NCBI RefSeq assembly: GCF_947493765.1
Contig: NZ_CANLSZ010000001.1
Location: 496,001-560,000, forward strand
Direction of reading: 5' to 3'
Source: an uncultured Arthrobacter sp.
GTDB taxonomy: Bacteria > Actinomycetota > Actinomycetes > Actinomycetales > Micrococcaceae
DNA: 64,000 bases
A program made the position numbers and the translations under genes. How positions within the stretch are numbered: the first letter of the stretch is position 1; the number at the start of each line of letters is the position of its first letter. Below, piece by piece: positions 7,852-15,954 of this stretch. A model generated the notes under the pieces. The model ran no database searches. It saw only the letters and a list, made by a program, of their open reading frames with translations, and had not been told where the DNA came from.

Positions 7852-8928
7852 TCAGCGCTCCTGCGGGTGTGTCATGACAGACAGCCCCCGCATGATCCGG
7901 TCCAGCGTGGAGCCCTCCTGACGGGACGGCGTCGACAGTCGGGCGTAGTCCGTGGTGACGAGCCGGTTGAGCGTCTGCGGCATGGCAGCGGGTGGCAGCT
8001 CGGAGACCACCGTGTAGGTGACCGTGGCTGAATCGAGCACGACGACCCAGGGGTCTCCGGAGCGGACCCAGAGATCACGCCCCACACCGCCCACGTGGTC
8101 GAAGCCGTCCTGCTCGACCGTCCTGCCGGTCGCTGCGTTCACCGGCTCCGCCGTCGTCGCACCATCTGTCCCGTCGACCTTCCGCTGCTCGTAGACGGTG
8201 ACCTCGTCCCCGTCGCGCTCCAGGACGAGCCGGAGCGTGGGCATCCCGCCCATGCTCATACCTCCGGCGCTCCTGAGCGTGAAGCCGAGGGACGTCAGCG
8301 CGGGACACGCCCATCCCTCCGCCCGCAGCGTCTCCAGCTGGTCGGCATCGAGGGCAGTCGGTGTTCGGGGCACCATGGACTCCCAGCCGGCACGCAGCGC
8401 CGTCGGACCGGCGGCTCCCGCCGTCGCCTGCTGCGGGGCTCCCGCCACGTAGGCGCTGCCGAGGACCGCCGCAGCCACGACGGCCGAGACGGCGGTCGCG
8501 GCGATCAACCCGCGACCGCGACCCGGCGCGCGGCGGGACCGGTGGTGCGCGGGGGCTGCGGGGCCCCGGCGACCGTCGTCCGGGCGACGACCATCAGATG
8601 ATCCGAGGACGTGCGTGGACCCGTGGACGTCGGTGGACCCATGGACGTCGGCGAACTCATGGACCTCGGAGGACCCTGGGGCGGGGGCGGGTTCCGGGAC
8701 CTCCGAGGCACAGGGAGGGCGTGCCGTGCCGGAGAGGAGCCGGCGCTGGAAGTCCGGATCGAGGGACGGACGCTGCAGCCCGAGGAGGGCGCTCTTGTGA
8801 CCACGCAGCCGGCCCACAGCTGCCGTGCAGGGCCCGCAGAGGTGGACATGGCGCTCGACGGCGAGCCTCCTCCGGTCGGACAGCTCACCGTCCACGAGGT
8901 CCTGCAGGGAACGCCGCGGATGGAACAC
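7852..8928 (-). CDS. membrane anti-sigma factor with zinc-finger (ZAS/zf-HC2) domain
   Basis: A 358-residue probable regulator of the sigma factor encoded just upstream. The N-terminal anti-sigma domain holds the ZAS motif H27-x3-C31-x2-C34 (HVHLCGPC). A low-complexity linker with repeated VHGSTDVHGS-like units follows (about 70-100). One membrane helix (about 140-165, rich in Ala/Val) leads to an external domain to the C-terminus. I chose GTG 8928, only 4 nt after the sigma-factor stop, giving MFHPRRSLQDLVDGEL. A longer frame to 9018 would overlap the sigma gene. By analogy with RseA, it would hold the sigma factor at the membrane until a cell-envelope signal. Confidence 0.85.
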   Translation of the reverse strand: MFHPRRSLQDLVDGELSDRRRLAVERHVHLCGPCTAAVGRLRGHKSALLGLQRPSLDPDFQRRLLSGTARPPCASEVPEPAPAPGSSEVHEFADVHGSTDVHGSTHVLGSSDGRRPDDGRRGPAAPAHHRSRRAPGRGRGLIAATAVSAVVAAAVLGSAYVAGAPQQATAGAAGPTALRAGWESMVPRTPTALDADQLETLRAEGWACPALTSLGFTLRSAGGMSMGGMPTLRLVLERDGDEVTVYEQRKVDGTDGATTAEPVNAATGRTVEQDGFDHVGGVGRDLWVRSGDPWVVVLDSATVTYTVVSELPPAAMPQTLNRLVTTDYARLSTPSRQEGSTLDRIMRGLSVMTHPQER

Positions 8929-8932
8929 GGCG

Positions 8933-9583
8933 CTACCCCAGACCGGCGACCCGCGGCACGCCGAGCGAGGTGCCGCTGCCCCCGGCGGGCCGGGGATCAC
9001 GGTGTGCGAGCTTGGCACGGAGCATCGTCCGCCCGCGGTGGATCCGTGAGCGGACAGTGCCGAGCTTGACCCCGAGTGCCCGCGCCACCTCGTCGTAGGC
9101 CAGGCCCTCGAGATCGCACAGGACGACGGCGGCGCGGAAGTCCGGGGGCAGTTCCTCGAGCGCCGCCTGCACGTCGATGTCCAGGTTGTTGAACTCGAAG
9201 CTGCGCTCGGGACCGGGGTGCCTGCTGGCCAGCCGGCTCTCCGCCTCCTCGGTCAGACCGTCGAAGCGGATGCGGGTCCTGCGCCGGGCCTGATCGAGGA
9301 ACAGGTTCGTGGTGATCCGGTGCAGCCAGCCATCCAGCGTGCCGGGCCTGAACTTCGCCAGGGACCTGAAGACACGCACGAAGACCTCCTGCGTGAGATC
9401 CTCGGCGTCGAACTTGTTGCCGGTGAGCCGGTACGCGAGGCGATACACCTTGGGCGAGTAGTTCGTGACGACGTCCTCCCAGGAGGGTGCCACCCAGGGG
9501 TTGCCGTGCTCGTCGAGGACGGGCGCGTCCGTTCCGTCGACGCTCTCCACATCCGGCTGTCTCGTCTCAACGCTAGACATCAT
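8933..9583 (-). CDS. sigE: ECF RNA polymerase sigma factor, SigE type
   Basis: A 216-residue group 4 sigma factor. Sigma-2 runs about residues 40-105 (YSPKVYRLAYRLTGNKFDAE, then LTQEVFVRVFRSL). Sigma-4 runs about 140-195 (ALEELPPDFRAAVVLCDLEG, then VARALGVKLGTVRSRIHRGR). ATG 9583 starts a double ATG and follows GAAGGGG about 6 nt upstream. The anti-sigma gene follows after 4 nt, and an O-methyltransferase is divergent upstream, as beside sigE in mycobacteria. That points to an envelope-stress sigma factor. A longer in-frame start at 9664 gives an unlikely Arg/Gly-rich extension. Confidence 0.9.
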   Translation of the reverse strand: MMSSVETRQPDVESVDGTDAPVLDEHGNPWVAPSWEDVVTNYSPKVYRLAYRLTGNKFDAEDLTQEVFVRVFRSLAKFRPGTLDGWLHRITTNLFLDQARRRTRIRFDGLTEEAESRLASRHPGPERSFEFNNLDIDVQAALEELPPDFRAAVVLCDLEGLAYDEVARALGVKLGTVRSRIHRGRTMLRAKLAHRDPRPAGGSGTSLGVPRVAGLG

Positions 9584-9914
9584 GTGCCCCTTCTCGCCCG
9601 AACTCCCGGAAGGACCTCGGCCGCTCCTACCCGGAGCCGGTCGGTCCCAGCAGTGATTCGGCACTGCTCCGCTGGTGGATGTCCAGCACCAGAAGACTTT
9701 CGCACCAAGCTGGGAACTGGCTGGCAGCCCCGGTCGTACCCGGTCCGTGGTCCCCGGACCCGCCGGTCACGTCGGGACAGGAGGTCCGCTGCAGGGCAGG
9801 CTCCCCCTCGGAGGCGTGCACGGCACAGTAGTGTTGGGTCCGGGCCCCGGCCCGCCACCAACCACCGACCGCGTGCAGGGCAACTCCCGCGCGGCGTAGA
9901 ACGAAGGGAAGTCC
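9584..9914. other. 331-bp divergent intergenic region, sigE / O-methyltransferase
   Basis: No ORF with a plausible start and no RNA gene is visible. It must hold promoters for both divergent genes. The only recognisable element is a weak ECF-type promoter on the plus strand (9712-9738). The ribosome site of the O-methyltransferase (GAAGGGAAG) ends just before 9915. Confidence 0.6.
9712..9738 (+). promoter_or_regulatory. possible ECF-sigma promoter of the O-methyltransferase gene
   Basis: GGGAAC at 9712-9717 and CGTA at 9735-9738 are separated by 17 bp. This resembles GGAAC/CGTT promoters read by SigE-like factors and faces the O-methyltransferase gene. One base of the -10 deviates, so this is tentative. 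Confidence 0.3.
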
Positions 9915-10553
9915 ATGGCCGCCGACAAACACAGCAGCTGGTCCTATACGGAAGGGCTCCCCGACGAGGACGACATCCTCCTCCGGGCGCGCGAGCGGTC
10001 CCACGAACTCGGGGTCTCGCCGGTCACGCCCGCGGTCGGCGCCGCCCTGACCGTCCTCGCTGCCGCGTCGAAGGCCTCCACCGCCGTCGAGGTCGGGGCG
10101 GGTGCGGGAGTGTCCGGCGTCTGCCTGCTGCGGGGGCTCGGGCGCCAGGCCGTCCTGACCACCATCGACGCCGACGTCGACCACCTTCGCGCGGCGAGGG
10201 AGGCCTACGCGGAAGCGGGCATCCCCACCAACCGCACCCGTACGATCTCCGGGCGGGCCTCGGACGTGCTGCCGCGACTGACGGACCGGGCCTACGACCT
10301 CGTGTTCCTCGACGCCGACAAGGCAGGACTCCCTGGGTACGTGGAGCAGGCCACGCGGCTGCTGAAGTACGGCGGCATGCTCATCGTCAACGACGCCCTC
10401 GATCAGGACCGGGTGCCCGAGCCCGCAGTACGCGAGGCCTCCACGACCACCCTCCGCCAGGTCGGCAGGCTGGTCCGCGAGAACGAGGCCCTGGTCTCGG
10501 CGCTCCTGCCCACCGGTACGGGACTTCTCCTGGCCGTGAAGCAGCGCTCCTGA
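9915..10553 (+). CDS. SAM-dependent O-methyltransferase (Methyltransf_3/24 fold)
   Basis: A 212-residue class I methyltransferase of the catechol/caffeoyl-CoA O-methyltransferase type. The SAM-binding glycine motif is EVGAGAGVSG (about residues 58-67), the acidic end of beta-2 is TIDADVDHL (about 80), and motif YDLVFLDADK (about 125-134) supplies a likely metal-binding Asp. The start ATG follows GAAGGGAAG. The gene is divergent from sigE, as is its mycobacterial relative (Rv1220c), but the substrate is not known. A hairpin follows and the next gene is convergent. Confidence 0.88.
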   Translation: MAADKHSSWSYTEGLPDEDDILLRARERSHELGVSPVTPAVGAALTVLAAASKASTAVEVGAGAGVSGVCLLRGLGRQAVLTTIDADVDHLRAAREAYAEAGIPTNRTRTISGRASDVLPRLTDRAYDLVFLDADKAGLPGYVEQATRLLKYGGMLIVNDALDQDRVPEPAVREASTTTLRQVGRLVRENEALVSALLPTGTGLLLAVKQRS

Positions 10554-10557
10554 CCAC

Positions 10558-10581
10558 CCGGGCCGGTGTTCCCCGGCCCGG
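10558..10581. terminator. hairpin between convergent O-methyltransferase and DUF3117 genes
   Basis: A 9-bp perfect stem (10558-10566 with 10573-10581, CCGGGCCGG) and a 6-nt loop. It lies 4 bp after the O-methyltransferase stop and 8 bp before the end of the DUF3117 gene, so it can serve both. Confidence 0.6.
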
Positions 10582-10589
10582 CAGCGGCC

Positions 10590-10757
10590 CTAGGTGGTGA
10601 CGGTCAGGAGGCAGTCCTTGAGCTTGCCCGCCTCCTCCGCGTTGAGCTCGACGACCAGACGGCCACCGCCATCGATCGGGACCCGCATGATGAGGCTGCG
10701 CCCCTCCTTGGTGACTTCCATCGGTCCATCGCCGGTACGCGGTTTCATGGCAGCCAT
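10590..10757 (-). CDS. DUF3117 family small protein
   Basis: A 55-residue protein, MAAMKPRTGDGPMEV and so on, which matches the highly conserved actinobacterial DUF3117 family in length and sequence. I chose ATG 10757, with GAAAGGGA about 7 nt upstream. No function is known. In several actinobacteria it lies close to the sigE locus, as here. Confidence 0.85.
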   Translation of the reverse strand: MAAMKPRTGDGPMEVTKEGRSLIMRVPIDGGGRLVVELNAEEAGKLKDCLLTVTT

Positions 10758-10927
10758 AGGGGAATCCCTTTCAACAGGGCGCAACCGCCAGCAGCGGTCG
10801 ACGCATCAGTAAGCGGTGCCCCGTGCCGGTTCCCGAGGGGGCCGGCGGTGCACGTCATCGTCTCCATTATTCAGCACAAGCCGTGCACCTGCTAATTCGG
10901 ATGGGGCGTGGATCACATCCGCCGGGC

Positions 10928-12241
10928 CTAGGGCGGAAAATCCCCGTCCAGCCCCGACGGGGTCCAGCCCCAGAGCCAGTCCACCCAGACGACCTGGAGC
11001 ACCACCGAGACAGGCACCAGGAGCCACAGCGGGCGTGGTCCGCGGTGGGCGGCGGCGAGCGCGAGCGGGAACAGCGGCAGGAGGATCCGCCAGGTGCTCG
11101 ACTGGGGATCCCAGAAGGCCGCCAGATAGAGCATGTACCCGGCGCACCACGACCACAGGACCGGACCGAGGGACCGCACGACCGGGGTCAGGAGGAGACC
11201 TGCCACGGCGAGCAGGAGTGCGAGCAGGAGGAGCCCTGCGGCCACCGGTCCGAGCAGCGCGGCCGGCCTCGCGAACCAGGGCACGAAGGGTACGAGTGCT
11301 TCCGCTCGCCAGGCCGTCTCCGTCGCCACGTACGCGTCGCGCTCCCCCGTCACGAACCAGGCCGCCATCGGCCAGGTGATCGCCGCCAGGGAGGACACCA
11401 CGCCGAGGAGGAACAGGGGCAGCAGCTGCCCGGTCGCATCGTGGCGCTCGGCCGACCCGTTACCGGTACGGGCGCGCCAGACCGCGTGGAGGAAGAGGAT
11501 CCCGATGGCGAGCGCGAACGGTACGCCCACCGGGCGCGCCAGTCCCATGAGCACCACCACGGGCATCGCCGCAATATAGCGGTGCGTGGACACGAGGTGC
11601 AGAGCCCATGCCAGCAGGAGCAGCAGGAGGGACTCGGCATAGGGGACCTGCAGGACGGCTGCCACGGGTGCGAGGGAGACGAGGACGACGCCTGCCAGGG
11701 CCGTCCCGTGACCGGCGCGGAGGCGGAAGAGCCTGTAGATCGCCAGCGAGGCTCCGGCGGACGCTGCCAGTGCCACGCTCGGTGCCACGATCCCCCAGCC
11801 CAGTCCCGTCACCGCGTCGAGGCCACGGACGAGGCCCGGGAAGAGGGGGTAGAAGGCCCACTGGTTGGGCTCGACGGCGCCGAGCGCGCCTCGCGGCAGC
11901 TCCACGGGATAGCCCTCCCGGAAGATCCGCTCGTACCAGCCGCTGTCCCAGTAGTTGATGAAGACGCCGTAGCCGGGAGCGGGGCCGGACCACGGGCTGG
12001 GGCCCTGCCGGGCGGCGGCGAGCAGGAGGATTCCCGTGGAGACCAGACGTCCGACGACGAAGACCACCAGGACCTGGACCACCCAGGTCCCCGACGTTCC
12101 GTCTCGGGAGGGTCCGGCCACGGAACGGCTCATCGAACGGCCCGGTGAACTGCTCGGCGGGCGGCTCGGCGGACAACTCGGCGGTCTGCCCAGCAGACGG
12201 CCCAGCGGGCGGGTCGGCGGTTGACCCGGCGGGCGGGTCAT
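10928..12241 (-). CDS. PIG-V-like mannosyltransferase family membrane protein
   Basis: A protein of up to 437 residues with about nine hydrophobic helices. The first external loop carries NYWDSGWYERIFREGYP, resembling the acidic loop of GPI mannosyltransferase II (PIG-V) relatives. Such actinobacterial enzymes are thought to use polyprenyl-phosphate-mannose for cell-surface glycans; that role is inferred. Two starts are possible. ATG 12241 overlaps the tag stop (ATGA), but the first 36 codons then consist of a 12-bp minisatellite giving RPPx tetrapeptides. ATG 12133 (MSRSVAGPSRDG) would leave the repeat outside. Neither has a good ribosome site. Confidence 0.75.
   Translation of the reverse strand: MTRPPGQPPTRPLGRLLGRPPSCPPSRPPSSSPGRSMSRSVAGPSRDGTSGTWVVQVLVVFVVGRLVSTGILLLAAARQGPSPWSGPAPGYGVFINYWDSGWYERIFREGYPVELPRGALGAVEPNQWAFYPLFPGLVRGLDAVTGLGWGIVAPSVALAASAGASLAIYRLFRLRAGHGTALAGVVLVSLAPVAAVLQVPYAESLLLLLLAWALHLVSTHRYIAAMPVVVLMGLARPVGVPFALAIGILFLHAVWRARTGNGSAERHDATGQLLPLFLLGVVSSLAAITWPMAAWFVTGERDAYVATETAWRAEALVPFVPWFARPAALLGPVAAGLLLLALLLAVAGLLLTPVVRSLGPVLWSWCAGYMLYLAAFWDPQSSTWRILLPLFPLALAAAHRGPRPLWLLVPVSVVLQVVWVDWLWGWTPSGLDGDFPP
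12129..12236. repeat. 12-bp minisatellite at the start of the mannosyltransferase gene
   Basis: Nine consecutive degenerate 12-bp units in strict phase (12129, 12141, 12153, and so on to 12225), for example ctcggcgggcgg, ctcggcggacaa and cccagcgggcgg. On the minus strand it reads as an open series of tetrapeptides of the type R-P-P-G. It is either an N-terminal repeat or the gap between tag and the next gene. Confidence 0.75.
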
Positions 12242-12849
12242 CGCCGCTGCGGGTCGCCGGGTGGACCGTCGTCCCCGTCGGTCGCGGCCCCGCCGCGCAC
12301 CCAGCAGTCCCGGAGGTGGTCGTCGACATAGCCCGTGGCCTGCAGCATCGCGTAGGCCGTGATCGGCCCGACGAAGCGGAACCCCAGTGTCCGGAGCTCC
12401 TGGGCCAGGGCGGTGCTTTCGGGCGTGCTCGCCGGGACGTCCGAGAGATCCACGGGCGCTGGACCGTCCGGGGGCCGGTGCGCCCGGAGGACACAACCGA
12501 GGCTCGTCCCCGCCGGGAGCGCCAGGAGAGCCCGGGCGTTCGCGATCGTCGCCTCGATCTTGCGGCGGTTCCGGACGATGCCCGTGTCCGCCATGAGCCG
12601 CTCGACATCCTCGGGGCCGAACGCCGCTACTGTCTCCGGGTCGAAGGCGGCGAACGCCCGGCGGAACGCGGGTCGCTTCCGCAGGATGGTGATCCAGCTC
12701 AGGCCCGACTGGAAGGCCTCGAGGCTCAGGCGTTCATACAGACCCTGTTCGCTGCGGACCGGCCTGCCCCACTCCTCATCGTGGTAGCGCTCGTACTCTG
12801 CGCTGGAGACGGCCCAGCCGCACCGGGCCCGGCCGTCCGACCCCAGCAC
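12238..12849 (-). CDS. tag: DNA-3-methyladenine glycosylase I
   Basis: A 203-residue base-excision repair enzyme that removes 3-methyladenine. The TAG-specific zinc ligands are all present: Cys in ARCGW, His in ERYHDEEWG, and His and Cys near the C-terminus in DDHLRDCW. Other family blocks are FQSGLSWITILRKRPAFRRA and GFRFVGPITAYAMLQATG. GTG 12849 is 8 nt after the stop of the DivIVA-like gene and begins MLGSDGRARCGW. A longer frame upstream has no homology. The 3' end overlaps the possible start of the mannosyltransferase gene. Confidence 0.92.
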   Translation of the reverse strand: MLGSDGRARCGWAVSSAEYERYHDEEWGRPVRSEQGLYERLSLEAFQSGLSWITILRKRPAFRRAFAAFDPETVAAFGPEDVERLMADTGIVRNRRKIEATIANARALLALPAGTSLGCVLRAHRPPDGPAPVDLSDVPASTPESTALAQELRTLGFRFVGPITAYAMLQATGYVDDHLRDCWVRGGAATDGDDGPPGDPQRR

Positions 12850-12857
12850 CGCAGGGC

Positions 12858-13232
12858 TCACCGGACGGCGTCCCGCTCCGCCAGCTGCGCACGCAGGTGC
12901 AGGATCTCGTCGTCGCGCTCGGTGAGTGCAGCGGCCAGCCTGTCCAGGACCTCGTCCACCTGGTCCATCCGGTAGCCCCGCAGACCGAGACCGAACCGGA
13001 CGGCGTCGACGTCGCTCGCCGAGACCTGCGCCGGCAGCAGCACAGGCGGCAGGGAGGCCACCGGTGGGACCAGGCCGAGGTCGTCGCGGCCCGGCACATC
13101 GCTGCGCCCGGACCGGGCCCCGTCCGGGCCGGGACGACGCCGTCCGGCCCAGGACGGCAGCGGACGCCCCGATACCAGCAGGGCCGTTCCCCCCACAAGG
13201 AGGATGGCGAGGATCACCAGGAAGATAGTCAC
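12858..13232 (-). CDS. DivIVA-domain small membrane protein
   Basis: A 124-residue protein. An N-terminal membrane helix (about residues 2-20, IFLVILAILLVGGTALLVSG) is followed by a basic, Pro/Gly-rich linker. The C-terminal region (about 75-122) has the DivIVA-like sequence VDAVRFGLGLRGYRMDQVDE and a coiled coil. Such proteins occur beside tag in Micrococcales and are presumed cell-envelope or division-associated scaffolds; the exact role is unknown. The start is GTG 13232; CACCAT lies 6 nt upstream, a fair -10 box. Confidence 0.8.
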   Translation of the reverse strand: MTIFLVILAILLVGGTALLVSGRPLPSWAGRRRPGPDGARSGRSDVPGRDDLGLVPPVASLPPVLLPAQVSASDVDAVRFGLGLRGYRMDQVDEVLDRLAAALTERDDEILHLRAQLAERDAVR

Positions 13233-13267
13233 ACCGCAATGGTGCCAGAGGAGGCGGGACGCGGTGC

Positions 13268-14068
13268 TCAGGCGTCGCCCGGGCTCCCCGCCGACGTCGT
13301 CATGATCCGCACCGCTTCCTCCGCCGTGTCGACCAGCTGCACGAGTGAGAGGTCCTGCTCCGCGATGGTCCCCTCGGACACCAGCGTCGCCCGGAGCCAG
13401 TCGAGCAGGGGCCCCCAGTAGTCCACGCCGACCAGCACGATCGGGAACGAGGTCACTTTCCGGGTCTGGACCAGGGTGAGCGCCTCGAACAGTTCGTCGA
13501 GTGTGCCGTAGCCGCCCGGCAGCACCACGAAGCCGCTCGCGTACTTCACGAACATCGTCTTCCGGGCGAAGAAGTAGCGGAAGTTGACACCCAGATCCAC
13601 CCATTCGTTCATGCCGGCTTCGAATGGCAGCTCGATCCCGAGACCCACGGAGATGCCGCCCTCCTCGCACGCCCCCTTGTTGGCAGCCTCCATGGTGCCC
13701 GGACCACCTCCGGTGATGACGGCGAACCCGGCCTGCACGAGCAGCCGGCCCACCTCCTCGCCCATCGCGTAGTAGCGCGACTCCCGGGCCGTCCGCGCGG
13801 ACCCGAAGACGCTGACGGCCGGTCCCAGCTCGGCGAGCGCCCCGAATCCCTCCACGAACTCGCTCTGGATCCGCAGGACACGCCAGGGATCCGTGTGGGT
13901 GAAGGCGCCCGAACCATGGTCGTCCAGCAGGATGCTGTCGGCCTGCGCACCCGTCGCCTGGCCACGCCGCAGGACCACGGACCCCTTGCGCCTGGTGGAG
14001 GGAGTGGACGCAGCGGGCCCGGAGGACGCGCTGCCGTCGTCGGGCGAGGGACGCTGGTAGGAAGACAT
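13268..14068 (-). CDS. LOG family protein (nucleotide 5'-monophosphate phosphoribohydrolase, TIGR00730 type)
   Basis: A 266-residue protein of the Lonely Guy family, which cleaves the N-glycosidic bond of cytokinin-type or other nucleoside monophosphates. Signatures: SVFGSARTARES, then VITGGGPGTMEAANKG, and the catalytic PGGYGTLDE (residues about 178-186). The N-terminal 45 residues are a hydrophilic extension. Two ATGs compete, 14074 and 14068. The -10-like TAGCCT box (14075-14080) directly abuts 14074 but is exactly 6 nt before 14068, the spacing seen at eleven other genes here, so I prefer 14068 (MSSYQRPS). It diverges from gluA. Confidence 0.88.
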   Translation of the reverse strand: MSSYQRPSPDDGSASSGPAASTPSTRRKGSVVLRRGQATGAQADSILLDDHGSGAFTHTDPWRVLRIQSEFVEGFGALAELGPAVSVFGSARTARESRYYAMGEEVGRLLVQAGFAVITGGGPGTMEAANKGACEEGGISVGLGIELPFEAGMNEWVDLGVNFRYFFARKTMFVKYASGFVVLPGGYGTLDELFEALTLVQTRKVTSFPIVLVGVDYWGPLLDWLRATLVSEGTIAEQDLSLVQLVDTAEEAVRIMTTSAGSPGDA

Positions 14069-14074
14069 CCCCAT

Positions 14075-14080
14075 AGGCTA
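14075..14080 (-). promoter_or_regulatory. -10 box TAGCCT of the LOG gene
   Basis: TAGCCT on the minus strand, exactly 6 nt before ATG 14068 and 0 nt before ATG 14074. It decides the start in favour of 14068 if the mRNA is leaderless. Confidence 0.5.
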
Positions 14081-14164
14081 GCGAACCCCCGGCGCAGACC
14101 CTCACGCAGCGCCGCGGGCTTGGTTGCTCTTGGATCACGATTGACCACTTCGCGCGGCTGCGTA

Positions 14165-14192
14165 GTGACACCCCGGGATTGTTCGCTAGATT
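14165..14192 (+). promoter_or_regulatory. gluABCD promoter, leaderless type
   Basis: -35 GTGACA (14165-14170, five of six bases match TTGACA), a 16-bp spacer, and -10 TAGATT (14187-14192), which ends exactly 6 nt before the gluA ATG. This is the most complete promoter visible in the window. Confidence 0.65.
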
Positions 14193-14198
14193 TCTCCC

Positions 14199-14975
14199 AT
14201 GACACCTGAGCCTCAGCCGACCGGATCGTCGACCCCGGCGGGTCCGCTGGTCCAGCTGAAGAACGTCAACAAGCATTTCGGTGAACTGCATGTGCTCCGC
14301 GACATCGATCTGGAGGTCTGCCGCGGCGAGGTCGTGGTGGTCATCGGACCGTCCGGGTCGGGCAAGTCGACGCTGTGCCGGGCCATCAACCGCCTCGAGA
14401 CCATCGACGACGGCGAGATCACCATCGACGGGAAGGTGCTCCCCGCGGAGGGCAAGGGCCTGGCGAAACTGCGCGCGGACGTGGGCATGGTCTTCCAGTC
14501 GTTCAATCTGTTCGCCCACAAGTCCATCCTGGAGAACGTGACCCTCGGTCCGATCAAGGTCAAGGGCATGAAGAGCGCAGCCGCGAAGGAACTGGCCATG
14601 TCGCTGCTCTCGCGGGTGGGCGTCGAGAACCAGGCGCAGAAACTTCCCGCACAGCTCTCCGGCGGCCAGCAGCAGCGCGTGGCGATCGCGCGTGCGCTGG
14701 CCATGCAGCCCAAGGTCATGCTGTTCGACGAGCCTACCTCGGCCCTCGACCCGGAGATGATCACCGAGGTCCTCGACGCGATGGTCGTGCTCGCCAAGGA
14801 GGGCATGACCATGATCGTGGTGACCCACGAGATGGGATTCGCCCGCAAGGCGGCCGACCGCGTGATCTTCATGGCCGACGGCGCGATCATGGAACAGGCC
14901 ACGCCGGAGGAGTTCTTCACCAGTCCGCAGACCGATCGGGCCAAGGACTTCCTCGGCAAGATCCTCGCGCACTGA
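14199..14975 (+). CDS. gluA: glutamate ABC transporter ATP-binding protein
   Basis: A 258-residue ATPase of a polar amino-acid importer. Walker [10 protein letters not shown] (about residues 50-58), Q-loop FQSFNLF, signature [15 protein letters not shown] (about 153-167) and Walker [12 protein letters not shown] (about 174-184) are intact, followed by the H-loop in VVTHEMGF. With the three genes that follow it forms a GluABCD-type glutamate uptake system, the order known from Corynebacterium and its relatives. It is the first gene of the operon. Confidence 0.93.
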   Translation: MTPEPQPTGSSTPAGPLVQLKNVNKHFGELHVLRDIDLEVCRGEVVVVIGPSGSGKSTLCRAINRLETIDDGEITIDGKVLPAEGKGLAKLRADVGMVFQSFNLFAHKSILENVTLGPIKVKGMKSAAAKELAMSLLSRVGVENQAQKLPAQLSGGQQQRVAIARALAMQPKVMLFDEPTSALDPEMITEVLDAMVVLAKEGMTMIVVTHEMGFARKAADRVIFMADGAIMEQATPEEFFTSPQTDRAKDFLGKILAH

Positions 14976-15033
14976 CCCAGCACCACCCGTACACCTCACG
15001 GCCTCCGCGGAGGCCACGACGCAAGGAGATCCA

Positions 15034-15876
15034 ATGCGCAGAACCCGTTACGCGGCAGCAGCCATGGCCGCCGCAGCCGCTCTGACCCTGTCCGCCTGCG
15101 GTGGCGGTGACGACGCGAGTCCCTCCGGGGAGAGCGGCGACGCCGGCGGCGAGACGGTCCGCATCGGCATCAAGTTCGACCAGCCGGGCCTCGGCTACGA
15201 CGAGGGCGGATCGTACTCCGGCTTCGACGTGGACGTCGCCAAGTACGTGGCGAACGAGCTCGGCTACTCCGAGGACCAGATCGACTTCGTGGAGTCCCCG
15301 TCCGCGAACCGCGAGAACATGCTCGCGAACGACCAGGTGGACATGATCTTCGCGACCTACTCCATCACCGACACCCGCAAGGAGACCGTCGACTTCGCCG
15401 GGCCGTACTTCATCGCCGGGCAGGATCTGCTGGTCCCCACCGACAGCGACATCACCGGGCCCGAGGATCTCGAGGGCAAGAACCTGTGCTCGGTCACGGG
15501 CTCCACGTCGGCGCAGAAGATCAAGGACCAGTACCCGGGTGTGCAGCTCGTGGAGCAGCCCGGCTACGCGGAGTGCGTCACGGCGATGGGCGGCGGCCAG
15601 ATCGACGCCGTCACCACCGACGACATCATCCTCGCGGGTCTCGCCGCGCAGGACGCCAATGCCGGCAAGTTCAAGGTGGTCGGCAACACGTTCTCCGAGG
15701 AGAAGTACGGCGTCGGCCTGCCCAAGGACAGCGACCGGTGCGAGGACATCAACGCGGCCATCACCAAGATGATCGACGAGGGCGACTGGGAGGAAGCACT
15801 CACCAGGAACACGGAGGGTGCCGACTACAGCTACAACGAGGACCTGAACCCCCCTGAGCCCGACGACTGCGCCTAG
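15034..15876 (+). CDS. gluB: glutamate-binding lipoprotein of the ABC importer
   Basis: A 280-residue extracellular solute-binding protein (family 3). The signal peptide ends in the lipobox LSAC (Cys about residue 22), so it is lipid-anchored outside the membrane; an acidic Gly/Ser linker follows. The SBP_bac_3 domain starts at VRIGIKFDQPGLGY and carries the ligand-site block DMIFATYSITDTRKE. Two Cys (NLCSVTGSTS and YAECVTAMGG) could form the disulfide typical of the family. AAGGAGA lies 6 nt before the ATG. A strong hairpin separates it from gluC. Confidence 0.92.
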   Translation: MRRTRYAAAAMAAAAALTLSACGGGDDASPSGESGDAGGETVRIGIKFDQPGLGYDEGGSYSGFDVDVAKYVANELGYSEDQIDFVESPSANRENMLANDQVDMIFATYSITDTRKETVDFAGPYFIAGQDLLVPTDSDITGPEDLEGKNLCSVTGSTSAQKIKDQYPGVQLVEQPGYAECVTAMGGGQIDAVTTDDIILAGLAAQDANAGKFKVVGNTFSEEKYGVGLPKDSDRCEDINAAITKMIDEGDWEEALTRNTEGADYSYNEDLNPPEPDDCA

Positions 15877-15885
15877 TCGTCCGTC

Positions 15886-15924
15886 CCCTGGTGGGGTCCA
15901 CCCGCGCGGGTGACCCCACCAGGG
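15886..15924 (+). terminator. strong hairpin between gluB and gluC
   Basis: A 39-nt near-perfect palindrome: about 19 base pairs with one bulged C, centred on GCGC, starting 10 nt after the gluB stop. It probably acts as an attenuator or 3' mRNA stabiliser that keeps binding-protein levels above permease levels. Confidence 0.7.
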
Positions 15925-15954
15925 TCATGCTCCTCAACAGATACGGGGTGATCC

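Noticed and set aside
9218-10600. A 460-codon plus-strand frame spanning sigE and the O-methyltransferase gene
   Set aside because: It runs antisense to sigE and out of frame in the methyltransferase gene, both of which are well supported.
10823-12148. A 441-codon plus-strand frame opposite the mannosyltransferase gene
   Set aside because: It is rich in Glu/Gln/His/Arg repeats produced by the complementary hydrophobic codons; the minus-strand protein has clear membrane helices and a PIG-V-like motif.
12849-13239. Longer N-terminus for Tag (frame open to 13239)
   Set aside because: The added part overlaps the DivIVA-like gene and has no similarity to the family; the zinc-binding RCGW motif sits near the N-terminus in true Tag proteins.
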